From: Luscinia megarhynchos
Taxonomy: Eukaryota > Chordata > Aves > Passeriformes > Turdidae
Reading direction: 5' to 3'
Length of the DNA: 64,000 nt
Assembly (NCBI GenBank): GCA_034336665.1
Contig: CM067592.1
Coordinates: 55,232,473 to 55,296,472 of the forward strand
Under the pieces are notes generated by a model. It saw only the letters and a program-made list of their open reading frames with translations. It was not told where the DNA came from and made no database searches. The translations under genes and the position numbers were made by a program. Below are positions 12,101-27,100 of the stretch, piece by piece. How positions within the stretch are numbered: the first letter of the stretch is position 1; each line of letters begins with the position of its first letter.

Positions 12101-15100
12101 ACGAAGAGCCGTAAGAATACTATAGTGCTGACAATTTTCTTTTTTAAAAAGGCCCAATTTATGTGCTTCTTTAATTACATAATTTTACTTTAGATTTTGG
12201 TATCATGGCTTGCAAACAGAAGTTTTTCTGTCTTTCTGCATATGCAAAAAAAAAACCAAACCCACACATAGCAAACTGCATGAGCAGGTCTAGTACTAAA
12301 ACTAGTATCTTGCCTGAAGGTTTGGTAGGACTATGAGTACTGAAGGAAGTAAGGGATTTGGAAAACCCCACGCATTCCATGGAGAACACTACTACCTGAT
12401 GTGGGCTAGGCATTGGGAAGTGCCTACCTGTCAAAGAGAGAAAACATACTGTATTTGTAAAATGTGAATATATTCCAGTCAGGAGAGAACTGGAAATCTT
12501 TAAAATAAACACAAAAAACTAGGCAGTAATAGTATTGGAAACTCTAAGATCAACTTAACTCCCTCATAGTAGAGCAGCTGTGCTACTTGGAAACCTTATT
12601 TCAGTAGCATTCACTTCTGCTTCACTGTTCTCTTCTACACAGTATCTACAGCAATAATTTCAGATGCTTGTTTTTCTATGCAAAATCAAAACCATACCGA
12701 ATTCTTTTTGAACACAAACTACTTAAAGTAATTAAGATTTTAGCAGTCACATAATTTTCTTTAAAAATTCCAAAGACAAATACACATAAAACAAGAGAAC
12801 TGACCAGTTTTTGTCTTTAATTGCTGCTGTCCTCTGCTGGGCATATGAGCTCCTCCTCCAAAGATAGCAGACCACATTTTATTGTTAAGTGGGTGAGCCA
12901 TAATTCTATACAGCTCATTGCTTGAATGTGTTGCAAGGCCATGGATGAACAGGCTGAGATAGACTGCAGTTAGAATTTCACAAAGTAGAACTGTGAGACC
13001 TGGCTGGGCTTCCTCACCAGCAGAATTCAAGAGACGTATTAGAGCCGTCATTCCTGTTTATGTAAAATAAACATATTATTTGAGAAAGAACATATATGTG
13101 TGAACATACCCCAGATTTATTTTGTTTGGCAACCAATGTTACTTATTAATTTTTAGGGCAGAAAAATTCCAAATTCTAAGCATTGAAAGCAGAGTTGAAA
13201 ACTTCAGGGGAAAGAGGCAAGCTCTTCATTTTTAACAATTAGTTTTTTAGCTTACTGTTTTGGACTAATGGTTAGAGAAATGTATAACACCTTTTCAATT
13301 ATCATAACTACATTATAATCTTGAACGCTGAAGTTGAATCTTCTCACTTTATGATGGTAAAGCCAATCAAAAACCATGGGCATCAACTTGCATTACACAT
13401 TGTCTGGCAGGTGTTCTTTCACCCAAATACTAAATATCTTGCACTGTTTTTATGCTCCCCCAAAAGGATGTCATTTCAGATGTGGCTTCAACTGTGACCC
13501 TTTGTGCACACAAGTGAAAATGCACATAGTCCTTCCTGGTCAAAGAATTCTGCTTTTTGTCATGCTCGACAATTTGCACATATAGCATGTGAATATATTA
13601 AAAAATAGAAAAAGTCAGTTCAAGGTGATGTTACTCATAAGAACAACTGCTAACAATTCCTTGTGCAACTCATCAGAAACTTAACCCTACAATTAATTAA
13701 ATAAGAAAACAGGTGACAAGCTAGTTTCTTGATACAATCCCTAGGTTCAGTGACAATGTTTGGCAGAAAAAAAAGGCATAGCATCAAATACAAGGAATGC
13801 TTCAGGCTCTCCATGAAGATTTTTAAAGTGAAGCTTTCTGATTTAAGAAACAATTCTTATAATAATTAAGCACATTTCTTGGCTATGCTTACATTAAAGT
13901 TAGTGCTGTAAACTGAAGCTCATACTTAGATGCATAACATTGATAACACTCCCTTTAATGTAGCTCCCTAATATAGTTTCACCAGCATAAATCACAGCAC
14001 ACTCTAAGTATTATCTGAAATCTGACATCAATTTCATAGCTACAGAAAACCATGATTTATTATAAATGTCTAATTTTTAATGGTATTAAGTTAGTTCAAA
14101 AGTTGCCCATAAGATAAAATCATTCTTAGTCTGAGCACAACTTAAGACAGTATTCCCAGTGCTTCTTAGGAGTCAGGAAGTATAATACTGGTGCTCCAGG
14201 GGGAGCAAGTAGAGCACAGGATATGACTTTATCCTACCTCCTGTTTAGTTGCTCTCTCTTTACTAGATCCAGCACTAACATTTTTTATTAAAGGAAGCAA
14301 TATAAACCATCTTGACTTAGTGAATAATCAGAAGCACTAAATTAGATGTTCTGAAAAAAAAATACAACATTTTAATCAAAGAACTCAACACAGCTGTTAC
14401 AAATACTATTAGAAAGTCATAGCCAGGTGCACTTACAGTGGATCCAGATAACCCAGCTTTCCTTAGGAGGATAGAAAGAAATCAAGTCCAGATACCTGGC
14501 CACTGAGCAGGTGATGTGTTGGGAGTCACAGTTTCCTCCAGGCTTGCTGTTCTTAAAGAATGACGCTGAGTTAACAGGACTGTCTGGTACACTGTCCCAG
14601 TGAACTGATTTGCTTGAAGTGAGCTGTGAAATAGAGAAGTGGGAAATTATATTTAGTTTAAAAACCTACATTTACAACTATTCAAGTGATAGCACTTTCT
14701 AGATGTGGGCAAGTGTGATCATTGTCTTCTGGTGCCCTATCCATTATCACAACTGCAATGAGACAGTTATCTAAAAAAATCACTTTTCATAGGCTTTACC
14801 TGTAGCTGTGGCCATCACAGAGACATTGGTAGATGCAAGCAGAGAGCGACGCTGCTAAGGTATGCATTACATATATCTGTAAGACAAAGTTTTACAGAAC
14901 TTATTACACCCAAAGTAAGCTGTGGTTAGCATCACAGCCTTTCAGTCTGCATACCAATGTGTAACAAGCATGGGGCATGACAGATGTATGTACTTATGCA
15001 CTCAAAAAGGCACCTTTCTACTTCAGAATTTGTATCAGACAAATCAGTTCACTTCGCCATGAAAAGAATGGGGAAAAATTCACTCGCCCCACCAACAAAA

Positions 15101-18100
15101 TCACAGATCAGCTATATCTGAAATGTTTTCAATTATCAAACAGCAACATATTAAGCCTGTATACAACCTATGTAATTACACCCTAAAAAGTGGCAATTTG
15201 CTGGCTCAGAATACAAAGACTATTTCAGAATGAAAACTATAATGCAGCTTAGTTTTTGACCAACTCTTGAGCATCTCTTGGACACACACTCAATTTACTC
15301 AGTATCATACTGATCAGTACTTTCAACACAGCTTACTTTTTTCTTAATGTATCACAAACACACTAAGGTAAATAGCTAGGGAATCTATTAATCAAAAAGG
15401 TTCTATTAAAACAAAACCAGTTTATTATATTTGTTTGTTCCCTCTAAAGCAAAGCTAACTAGGAACTAAGCCATCTTTTTCGTATTCTCTAGAAATCCTT
15501 AGTAAAAGCAGACATGATTTGGGACCTAACACCTACAAAACTTCAGGAAAGACTAAGTTTTATTTCCAGTCAAAGGTTAAAAATAGGTGAAATCTTACAG
15601 AAACAATTTTTTTAAAACTACTGTACAAGCACATACCGTTTCACAAATAAAGTCTAGGTTTATTGAACTTTTATGAAAATCAATTTTTATACTTCCATAT
15701 TTCATTTCATTTAGGTCTAAAAATGAAATGCAACATCTGCCATTAACATAACAGAAGTAATGAACCCACTGTCGTAAAGACAAATATGATACTGATGATG
15801 TAGTATAACGTTTTCCATAATAATGTCCTCTTGGACAAATATCCAGTTCTGAGAGAGGTCAATCTACAACAGCTGGCTGAGCATCTTCAACACCTCAACA
15901 ATGAGTAATGACCAGTGGGCATTTCTTTCAGCTCAAGGCAAGTACTACAGAAAATGTTTGTTTCGTGGTTTTATTATTTCTCACAGATAATAAAACAGCA
16001 CTAAGCTTTCATGCTTTCAAAAAAAATTTGTGATTTCAGCAGACTACACGATAGCAACAACAAAAAAACTGTAAAAAATTACTTACCTTGCTGTTCTGAG
16101 TATCTGGATGAGGTGGCGAATCAAGGTTTATTATAGCATGTAATATGTCATGAGTTAAGTTGCCAAGATGTAGCAATGGATTAGCCACCACTGTTTTGGC
16201 ACTAGCTGTGCAAGCAAATAGGAGAGGTATGGAGCTTTGCTCTGGTGGAGGGCTGGAAGGTATCTGTACTGACTGCTCCTAAAAACAAGCAAGAAATACA
16301 CACACAAAGCAATAGCACATATTCTCTAAGGGAACATAAGAGCTCTTGCTTTTGAAAGAGGCAACAGGATTATAAAAAACAACAACAAAAAATAAACAAC
16401 GTACAAAAAAACACATTAAAAACAGATTTAGGTTTATTAAAAAAACAGGTATGTGCTACGATAGGAAAATTTTAAAAAATATTACAAGATGCTTAAAATA
16501 AATCTACAAACCTGAAGTAGAGAAAATATAACTGAAGCTCCCCCACATACCTGTTGAGACTCCTGCAACAGCAGAATTAATTCCATTCGGACAGATGCCA
16601 AGCCTCCACCATGTGAGCCATGAAGTATACAGTAACTAAGGAACATTCTGAGGAGAGATTGGTATTTCAGAAGCCACTGACGTCTTTTCTGAAAGTCCTC
16701 TTTCTGTAGCATAGTTTTTTCCTGGTCAGCTAAGTCTTCAGTGTTTTCATGTAATGTAGCTTCCTCTGACATCCCTCTAACTCCTGACTGTATCTCTTCT
16801 ACTTCAACACCATAATCACAGGTCTTCTGAAGAGCTACCACTTCCCTCTCAAGCCACTGGTAAAGCTGATACCGCAGCTTTCCACCATCTACTCCATAGC
16901 CAGTGGACAGTGTACGAAGCTCCACAGTAAGGATTTTCAGGCACGCTCTAAACTTCAGCTGTGCTGAAATGATATCTTCTGATGGACTAAGAATATCTTT
17001 GTCATCAACTACACTAAAAGATTCCATGTAGCTAGAACTTGTTTCATGTAATTTTTCAGTTTTCTTCAGAGGTTTTAGCTCTTTCATTACCAGGGAAGAA
17101 TCTTCACTCTCATCATTTTCATCACTGTCTGATTGTAGTTGCAATTGTTCATCTTGGAATAGAGCACTTGGCTGGCTCCAATCAAAGGAAAGAGTAGAAC
17201 TTGAATGTTTTCCTGATGAACAATCTGATGATGAACCTAGGCCATTGAATACTGGCTGTGACCAATCAATACTGGAAGCTTGATCTTTTGTTTCAAATTC
17301 GTTAACTGGAGAATATGGTGAGAAATCTTTACCAGTATCCACTAAACTAGGGGATTTACAGAATGACTTTGACCTCTTGACAACTTTGGGCATCTTTGAT
17401 AACACTTCTAAGGCCAACATAGGACAACCAGCTTTTAGATGAGCATATGCAGTGGTGAAAAATAGCCGTCTTTCACCTAGGTTGATTTTGTCAGCTAACC
17501 CATTTTCTACTGTTAGGCAAATGTGTGTGGAAGATGTATCAGAAGAGCCAAAATGACGTCTCAGCAAGAGAGGATGTGTTCTTAGGTAGTTATAGAAGTT
17601 AAACACTGCAGGGTTGCAACTTGATGAACCATCTCCATCTGAAAAGATATGGCAGCATAAGGAAAATGTACCACTCTGTGTGATACAGCTGATCTGATGC
17701 AAAGTTCATCAGAAGACTTTTAGGTCTTACTATCAATCCTGTTGTCTACTTCATACATTCATTCTACTGTTTACTTCACTGCACCCTCCTCTGCACCTTT
17801 ATCATTTGAATATCTCAGTGGGAAGGACACTGCCAAACCTACTAAAATCAAGCAGAGTGAGGCAGCAGGCATGACTTTTTAAATTAAAAAAGCTACCATT
17901 TACTTTCCTTGTAGTGAGGTCAGTTTTACTGAAGTCAAACAAGATCACTTTTCTGTTAATTTTAGATTTCTGAAGTCTCCATTCTCTAATTGATAATAAG
18001 ATGCTATATCTTAGAGATTTTTACTTAAAGTCTCTTTTAAAAAATTGGTTTAGTATTTTTAATTTTGTCTGCATCTTAAAAGAAATGCAACTTACAACAA

Positions 18101-21100
18101 ACCTAGGAAATCCATAACATTTATACATAATGGTAGCAGTATTACATATAAGTAAACGAATTACACAGCAGTAGAACACCTATTCATTTCATTTTCATGT
18201 CCACAAGAAGAAAAACCCTGAACAGATACAAGCATCAGCACAGGATGATTCACACAGCTTTCAAAGAGCTCAGGCTGAAATAAACCTTTACTTCCTTCTC
18301 TGTCAGGAGTCATAGCACAACTGGCGACAGTTAACAGAGAGAGGTACAAGAAAAAGCACATTCTAGGTAAGAAAATAAGGCAAGACATGACAAACAAGCC
18401 ATCAACTGATCACAGAAGAATTAATAACACTTCAAAATTATTTCACATAGAAAGATGGGACCAAGATAGAAACAACCAAACACTGCATTCCTCATTTGCT
18501 CAAAATCATCCTGAGGCATGTAACTTCTACTGCAATTAGTTTCACAAATTAGTTACCCAATTCTAAGTATCTGAGCCTTTATTTATTCCCTTCCAATTGT
18601 CCTCAGTACGCAGGACTGGAATCAGCTAACTACCTGAAGCATTTAACTTCAATGAAAACACTACCTTTAGGAAATAATACAATTAATTCTTAGAAGGCCT
18701 ATAAAGCCAGCAATTGAACATAGAAATTAATTGCTCTAAGAGACTTACGTACTGTTTCAAGCAGCACATCCTCATGCCATTTTAAGTATCAAAAGGTTTC
18801 TGTTGGTAGTCTATTATTGGAGTCAGCTCTTACCAAGGACTAAAAGTTCCAAAACACCCTGTTTTCCAGACTCTCCTATGTAAGTGGGCAATCAGAAATT
18901 TTGTCCTAGGCTGTGATGGAGTCAAATTAATTCAAGAACTTAATTTATCTTTTCATATTTAGACTGCTCCTGGAAAAACAGCTGCATTACTTCAGGGTCA
19001 TTCCATCATCCTTTAAGCATTAACATGCTTGAAGGACAAAGTATGCATTCATGGGACAAAGATAATAGCAATACAATCACCAAGCTGGCTATTAAAGTCC
19101 ACATACATTGCTACAGCAAGCTAGTTACTAACAGTGGTAAGGAACTGTGTGGTTTTGCTCAGATGACACTTTAAGATAAATCAATAAATAGTTAAAATCA
19201 ACTCAACAGGCCAAATATTTATATTCTTACCTTCATCTTCAACTGAATGTTTAATTAAAGTGTCAAGAGCCTTGCTATAATCCTCCAAAATCCAGTACGC
19301 CATACTTCGCAAGAAAGGGTCGCAGTGTATGTTTCCTGAGCTCTCTTTTCCAGTAGACACACTTCCCAAAACTCTCTTCTGTAGTACAGATTTGTAAGTA
19401 CTAGACACTTCAAACTCCGATTCATAAAGTCTTGATATTACAAGGGCCAACTGAATGTCATGCAGCTTTTCAAGGCAGACCTAATTAAAAATAAGCATAT
19501 TTAAATGATAAATGTTGTAATTTCTCCTCAGTTTAAAATGATTACAGGGCAGGAAGTGACATAAAGCTGCTCAGATTAAAATAAGTAGGTCTATCAACTC
19601 CATAAAAAGTGAGCAGGAATTAAGCAGAACAGGTGTATCTAAATATTAAATGCAAGATCAAATTTGCAATTCTTTAGCTTAAGTATGGCATGACAATAGA
19701 CCTTTGAAATCAACCAGCTTCAATAGATCATTGCCAATATCCATATGCCACCTCTTACCTCTGGATTCCAGTTGTTTTAGCTACAAAGCTTTATAGAACA
19801 AATCCTTCATTATCACAGAGACTAATTTCCTCACAATTTTGCAATTCAAACAGAACCAGGAAATTATTTTTGCTTGCTCTGTTTTTTGGAAAGGGATTCT
19901 AGGAACTAATCCACATCACTGCAAAAAGACCATGTCTGAAACTTCCTAATGAAAAACGACACTGTCTTCCTATAGGACTGGGTAGACAATCTGAAAGGAA
20001 ACTAATCATAGGTAGGCCCCTTAAGTATTAGGGCAGAGAAATTAGCCATGTCACTTTTAAGTATCAGTCATATGACAGCTAAAAAGTAATCAAAATGTAA
20101 CGATGAAGGTTTTGTATTTGTCATTCACTTGGAGCGTAAAAGAAGAGCACAAATTGAAAGCATAAGAAGCTTCAGGTGTCATACTAAAGAAAATGCAAAC
20201 TGCATTCAGTATATTTGTACATTTTGGATAATGCAACAGTCTTAAACATGAAAAATTTTATTACCTCTACTGCATCTCTTAAGTGTCCTGCCAACAAGAA
20301 AAATGCCGCAGAATGTTCAAAACGTTGTTTGCCAAGCAAAGAAAAAGCATTCTTTAATGCTGCTTTACGCCATCTGTCCTCAGTAAAGTTGTTTCCAAAA
20401 AACTGTGTCATTTTAGTATCTTTCTGGGACCTACATATCAAACATAATTGATAAAAACATTTTACTTTTTATTAGTTGCACTATGGTTCTTCATTTCTGC
20501 AGATTTCAGTATAATCTTACACAGATATTTACATTAGGAAATGCAGTCACTCACCACACTGGGAGTTGAGAAGGCTACATATTTAAAAACAGCTGAAACT
20601 TCAGTAAATACAAAACCTAATGGTATTTTCTATAGCTTGATACAAATAGAGAAAACTTCATTTTAAGTGACAATGCAAATTAGTTTTCAGAAGGTTTGCA
20701 ACACTGAACACCGTATATTGAAACAACAGTTAGAAAGATGCCAGTGCCCTAAAGTTAAGGTAAAATTTTTAACTATAAAAAAGATAGGCATGATATTTCA
20801 TACACTACACTGCTAGTCCTCAAAATTAATTAACCAGAATTAAGCAGTAATTGAAATTACAGGAGACTTAAGACTAAACTTGCAGCATCTACCTTCAGAA
20901 ACAGCAACTAAATTCCTTCAGTAAATAAAAGGAGGTTAGAAACTACTGATTTAATGTAATGACTAGTTTAGAAATCAAACTTCAGCTTCCAATGGTAAGA
21001 TTTGTGCTTCCTTTGGATTACCATTACATTCAACTTTTTCCCCCAAAGCTATACCAGACAGTGTGAAACTCCATGCAAGAGCCTGAATACCTGTATAATC

Positions 21101-24100
21101 CCCAGATAACAGCCTTCTTCTTCATCGCAAGGTAAAAAATGGCAGCATCAAGTGGATCGTTGTTTCGCTGGAAAGCTGCTTTAGCCACCTGAGAAGACAG
21201 TTCAAAAGCAAAAACACAACCACAATTTGAATTCATCTTAAATGAGATTCTTGCTGCTTCTGGCATCCCACACCCCATAGTGCTCTGAAGTTCTCTTTAA
21301 TACAGTATCCCTCCTGTCATTATGAGTCTGATGTAAGAACATGTGAACATACAACAGCCCGTTTCATATCACTTAGCTCATGCTCTTCAGTTCTAAAAGC
21401 TTTTATTTTTGCAGATCAAGTGGGAATCCCTATATTTGAAATCAGTTTCTAAAATCACAGCAAAATTAATTTATTAGTTGCTCTGGTAATCAAAGGACAG
21501 ATTGAGTCTTGAAAAACAGGCTGGGACGAGTGATTACTTTTGGAGGCTGGAAAGGAAAAAGGGTAAGCAGCAGCAAGAATAGTCCAAGTCCCATGTAAGA
21601 GAGCCTTAAACTCAAGTCCAGAATATCTAGACTTTTTATGCGAGGCAGTTAAGTTTCATAAAGTGATTATTAATTACTGAAGATTTAAAAGTAAAAGTAG
21701 AGATATGCATTTTACCACTTCTTGCTTAGTAGTCAAAATATCTTGTGCATGTCATTTTCTAGCTCAACACACTTGGTTTTTCCAAGAGCTTAAAACAAAT
21801 GTTAATGAGGTTAGGCTTATTGCCACATTTGTGCCACAAAAAAAAAAAGCCACCAAGCCAAAACAAAACAATAGGTTAGTTTATCATGAAAAATAATCAG
21901 TTTGCAAGACAGATGTACCTATAATATCTAAGTTGTTCCCACATCTGATAGGTATCTAAGACGAACCTTTTCCCACAACTTGTTTCTCAATTTTGCTATA
22001 AAAAACAATTATATGCTCCATCTGTATCTTGAGCATCCACTATGAACACTATACAATATTACATTTAAGACGGAGTATCTAAGAGCAAAAAATATACTCC
22101 ACACTGGAATTTGACATCAAAAGTACTAAAGAAAAATTAGTTAAATACAGAAGTTCATGTCCATACAGAAAAGTATAGATACAAAAAAATGCAGCACAAA
22201 ACATTCAGAAAAACTTCATTATCCGAAAACTACATAAATAGAAGGGAAGCACTGGAGAACAGCTGTTCAGAAAGATTTTGTTGATTTGTTGGTGTTTTTT
22301 TTTCAAACGCTATGGTTACCTTTTCTATGCATTTCCGCAGGCTGTGGATGTTTCGAACCCACCATCCCACACCCATAGCTCTGAGCTCTGACCAAGTTGG
22401 ATCTCCCTTCTGCACTGCAGGGAGCATACTCAGAAGTTCTTCCTCTGCTACGGAATGGAATGCCCAGGCAAAGTGACTAGTAGATAAGCCTACACAATAA
22501 ACATTAAAAAATAAAAAAATAAAAAAAAATTAGAAGACATTCATTAATAAAAAAAAATCCAGAATCTGAAGACAAGGGGATGGGAAAGGGAGAAGGGAAG
22601 AAGGTCAAACTGCTTGTTTTGGATTTTTAAGTGTATTTCTGAGGAGGCAACAGAAATATAAGAATATTTGTTAGGACTGCATATCAAATATTACAGAAAA
22701 ATCATACAACTGAGGCACTTCTCACTCTCACCAACTTCTGAGCTCACCAGAAGTGGAAGTATCTCAACTAAAATTACTCCACCAGAAAGCTAACTCTGCA
22801 ATACTCTCCTGGCAAATTCCAATCTCTGATTCAGCTGAGGGGTGGAAAAAGCCATGTGACTGAAAACGCTATCAATTGTCATGATGGCTAAAGGAGTAGT
22901 CACAGCCAGTCTTTAGATCTGATTATGACTAATCAAATCCATTTTGTTCTGTCATCTGCAATATCAGGACAGAACTAGCTAAATTATACAAAAAAAGCTC
23001 CTTATATGAAATAGCTGATTGTATAATTACAGTAAGAATACAGAAATATTTAAAGTCTGAGTAGTCATTTTTTTTTCCAATTATGTACCAAGCCCCTACA
23101 CAGATAGATACAGCTTTCTACTACATTATTCCAGCAGAAGGTTATTCGAACAACATGGTACTAGAAATTCATTGAATTTGGGGAAACAGAAATAACCCCC
23201 ACCAACTAAAAACCTGTTATAACAACATCAGTTCTGAGATCTTTATCAAAAACAAAATAAGACATTTTCTGCTCTAGCATTCATTCATATTGGACAATAT
23301 TTTCTTAAAAAACTGCAATGAATTAATTCACTGATTCTGCAGAGGCACATCAATAGCACACCAGTCATAGGTGCAGCTACATGACTAAAGCTCAACTCAT
23401 CTAAGAAAACATATCAGTTACCTTGGTGAAGCAGCTGGGCTCGATGCACAGGAGGAAGTGCAGTTGACAGAAAGGTATGAAGCCGGACAGCCAATAAAAA
23501 TTTTAAACCACACTCATCAAGAGTCTCTCCACCTGGAAATAAACATTTTTACACACATTTTACAGCAATTATTCCAAGTAAGTATTAACAGAAGAAATAT
23601 AATTTTGTGACTACTAACACTTCAAATTTGTAAACGATGGCTTAGTTTATAATTCTCCCATTTAAAAAAAGAAAATTTCAAATACAAAAACTTTTGAAGT
23701 TATTTATTCTGTTTAATGCAAGAAACAGATAAATGTTACATATTAAAAAAAACCAACTGATTTCTTAATTTCTCTACACAGTACAACAAGCATTTGTCAT
23801 TACCATTTCCTCAAAAGTGAATTGAAAATAATTACAGTATGTGGACTGATGGACTCACAATGGCATTATCAGGTAGCAAAAGAAAAATTTATTTTTATCA
23901 AAGCATTAGGTCTTGAAATACTTCTACTATGAAATGAAGGTGCATCCTCATCTTACATGCCACAGAAATATTTCAATATAGGAAAAAAATCCCAGGAAAG
24001 GCTGTGAAGCACAGTAACACATTTAACTTGGATGAGACAACTTACCCTGACTTCTGTCTCTGCTTTCTCCAATGTCAGTACTGGTAGTAGCAATTGTATC

Positions 24101-27100
24101 TGCCAAAGCCATCAATGACATTTGCTCCATCCTAGTCAGACCTGGCAGGCTTGAATGAAGCAAGTGACGAGAAAGAACTTGAGCATGTTCTGGTCCAAAG
24201 TAAGTTGGGCTGTATTGAGAAAGATCAATGACTGTCGGTTTTGAACTGTCTTCATCTGCCTCAAATGGGACAAGGTCATCTGTACTTATAACAGTATTTT
24301 GGAAGAGGTTTTCGTAACTGTCATTAGGCACATCCTTTTTATTTTGACTATTCTGATTATTGGACTTCTCTGAACAGGAATAAGACGAATCATCATCTGC
24401 AGCAAGCAGAGCATACAGAGGTAATGGTGGAACAGAGTCTATTTCTATATAGTCTGTAGTTTCTGTTTTGCTGAACATTTTGGGATCTCTTGCAGTACTT
24501 CCACTAGCACTGATTGTCAGAGATCTGAGCCTCTTGTCATGATTAGGCTCAGACTCATTAATAGCAACAATTTCTCCAGCAATGCACTTCACCAAATGGG
24601 ACAGAATGGCTTTTGCTCTGCGCACTTTACCAAGATCCATGAGTTCCAACAGCTGATATGGGTGGTACTGAGGTAAAGTTGGAGATAATGTATGAGCTGC
24701 TTCAAAAAGACCAGAATCTTCCATTTCCATAGACAGATCAGAGGCAGACCTTTTCCCACTAAGTTTCTGTGCAAGGCTGGTCATGGATCTGGTCAAGGTT
24801 CTCTTTGGTGGATGCAGACCTGAGGCAGCTGACTGGCTTTGTTTCATTAAGCTAGTTATGCACGGCATACTTCCACTGTAGGAATCTGTACTAACTAGTT
24901 CCTGCTTAGAGGAAGATTGCCACTGGGAATAAACATGCATTTCACAATCCATTCCAACTACCAGAATGCCATCACGCACCCAAGACAAGGATACAGGAAA
25001 AGGAGGTGACCCCTCTACAGAGGAAACCAAGTCAACACAACGCAGCAAAACAAACCCAGAAAGAGTTTCAGCCTTAGGACTGCCACTGTGGGAAATTGCT
25101 ACAATCTCATTACCATTTTGTTCTTGCCTCTTCCCAGACAGCTGACCAAACATATAAAGTTTTGATCCAATCCCCACTGTCAGAATATGTGAACCATCTT
25201 CCCTAGACATCCAATCTAAGTGCACCAAGTGTTTAGTGTTGGGTATAATACTTCCACCGTGAGACAGAGAAGTATCTTGTTGGTTATCTGGCACTAAATC
25301 AACACTATCAACACTAACACCCGAGTCCAACATGGTGCCTACCTCATCTAAATTAAGTGTCTGTTCTAAAATCCAAGAGGAACCCCCTGTCGATTCACAT
25401 TCAAAAATACTAACGTGCATCACAAAATCTTGAGAAAGATGGCTATCTCTGGATGCTGCCTGCTTGTACGCTACTGCTAATCTGTTTGTGTGTGCACAGC
25501 TGACATCAGTTGGCCTCCCTGGAACACTAATAGCACTACTGCTAGGAAGTCCATCCTCAATCAGTAATGGCCATTCTTCCCATACGTATTTAACATCACT
25601 GTCTGTGCCATACTGTGGCATGGAAGAATCTGATGCTTCAGTGACAACCCTGCATCTCCAGAATCGAACTTTTCCATCAGAGCAGGAAGTAGCCAGCAGA
25701 TAAGGTGCACGACAAACAGGGTATATGGAGGAAGAACTGAGGTGTCCTAAAACGAAATAAAATACACTTTTACTGGAGGAAATACTAAAAAGTAAAATTA
25801 GCACCATTTTTACTTAGCCACCATTTTATTGCTCCAAATTTTAAAAAGTAATACTGCTTCCTCACAAAGAGGTCATTTACAGGGCCTCATGAAGGAGACA
25901 ATATATCAAAAATACCATGAAATCATTTTACCCTTTGATTGTATTTTGTGCTCTAGGGGGGAATCAAACTCTATTATTTAAACATGAATATTAATATATA
26001 TCCTCTTCTGTCAATCTAAATCTAAACTGTATTTTAGAAATCTAAATCTGTATTTTAGAAAGACTACTGATGAAAACCTTAACATTTAAGTATGTTGAGA
26101 TCCTACAAAAAATTTCATGAAACAAAACTTACTCAGTTTCCACTATTCTATTTTTTGCAAGAATATGGAATACAGTAAATATTATACCTTAAGAGCTTCA
26201 TTTTAGTCTTAGTTCGAGGACTGAGATATTAAATCAGGGGAAGTTACATTTTAGCAAACCTTTTGGACTCAACTCTAACAATGAATGCAAAATTTACTAT
26301 TACTTTGTTTCTATTTTAAGATCAAAGGCGGAGATTCTATATTTTAGTCTTTTAAAAAAAGATGGCAAACCTGCTGATGGCTTGACACTTATTATTTCTA
26401 CTCCTTCTGGCATACTCAACTCCTGACTATACACCATTTTGGAAGACAGAGTAAGCCAGCTGGTGCTCTGAAGGTTTGCTCTACAGGCCCGATACTTTTG
26501 AGTGAAAGGTGATTGGATCTTCTCTGGATCTGGTGAAGAATACGATTCTTCAGCTTGTGTTGCCTCTTCAGGTGGATTTAAACCTATTTTTTCATCTAAA
26601 AAAAAGTTTGCATTGTTAATTTTAAAAGGTCAATTATTTATTTTAATATAAGAAGTAATCTTACTTTAACAGTGCCACAAGAGACAGAAAAATGACTTAA
26701 AATTTTACATTAATTTTAATGAAATGCGTTCTCATATTCAGATTTAAAGATAAATGCAAGGATATCTCACATCGAATACTTTTGAGATTCTAGAACTGTT
26801 TAGAGATCATAACAGAATCAAAGCATGACCAAAAAGACCAAAACCACAATTAAAGAGATGTACGTGGCTATCCACTGAAAATAGGGTTTCAGTAAGAATA
26901 GATTACTTGCAGCTAAGGAAAAATAAAGACTTTCATGTCTTAGCTTAAAAATTTGGAAGTTATTTTTCAGAAAAGTTTTAATAACAGCTTTATTTTATTC
27001 CTTAAAGCATAGGCTCTCAGAGAATGCAATATGAATGCTTCCCTTTTTTAATAAAGCTCAGTTGCTGAAGTATGAAATTGATGGAAATGGAACACAAAAA

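Larger units (their letters stand above)
6373..12804 (-). other. DMXL1: DMXL1 intron 28
   Basis: This 6.4-kb intron is the second longest. It contains an ERVL-type LTR (8,397-8,971) and an old CR1 fragment (about 11,019-11,240). I searched for a missing exon between GGGAHMPSRGQQQ and the DDGEKQ segment; the phases of exons 28 and 29 already fit, so none is needed. Confidence 0.9.

Noticed and set aside
12171..12512. 113-codon minus-strand frame in intron 28
   Set aside because: No homology recognised, no need for an exon here by phase, and composition is that of translated intron.
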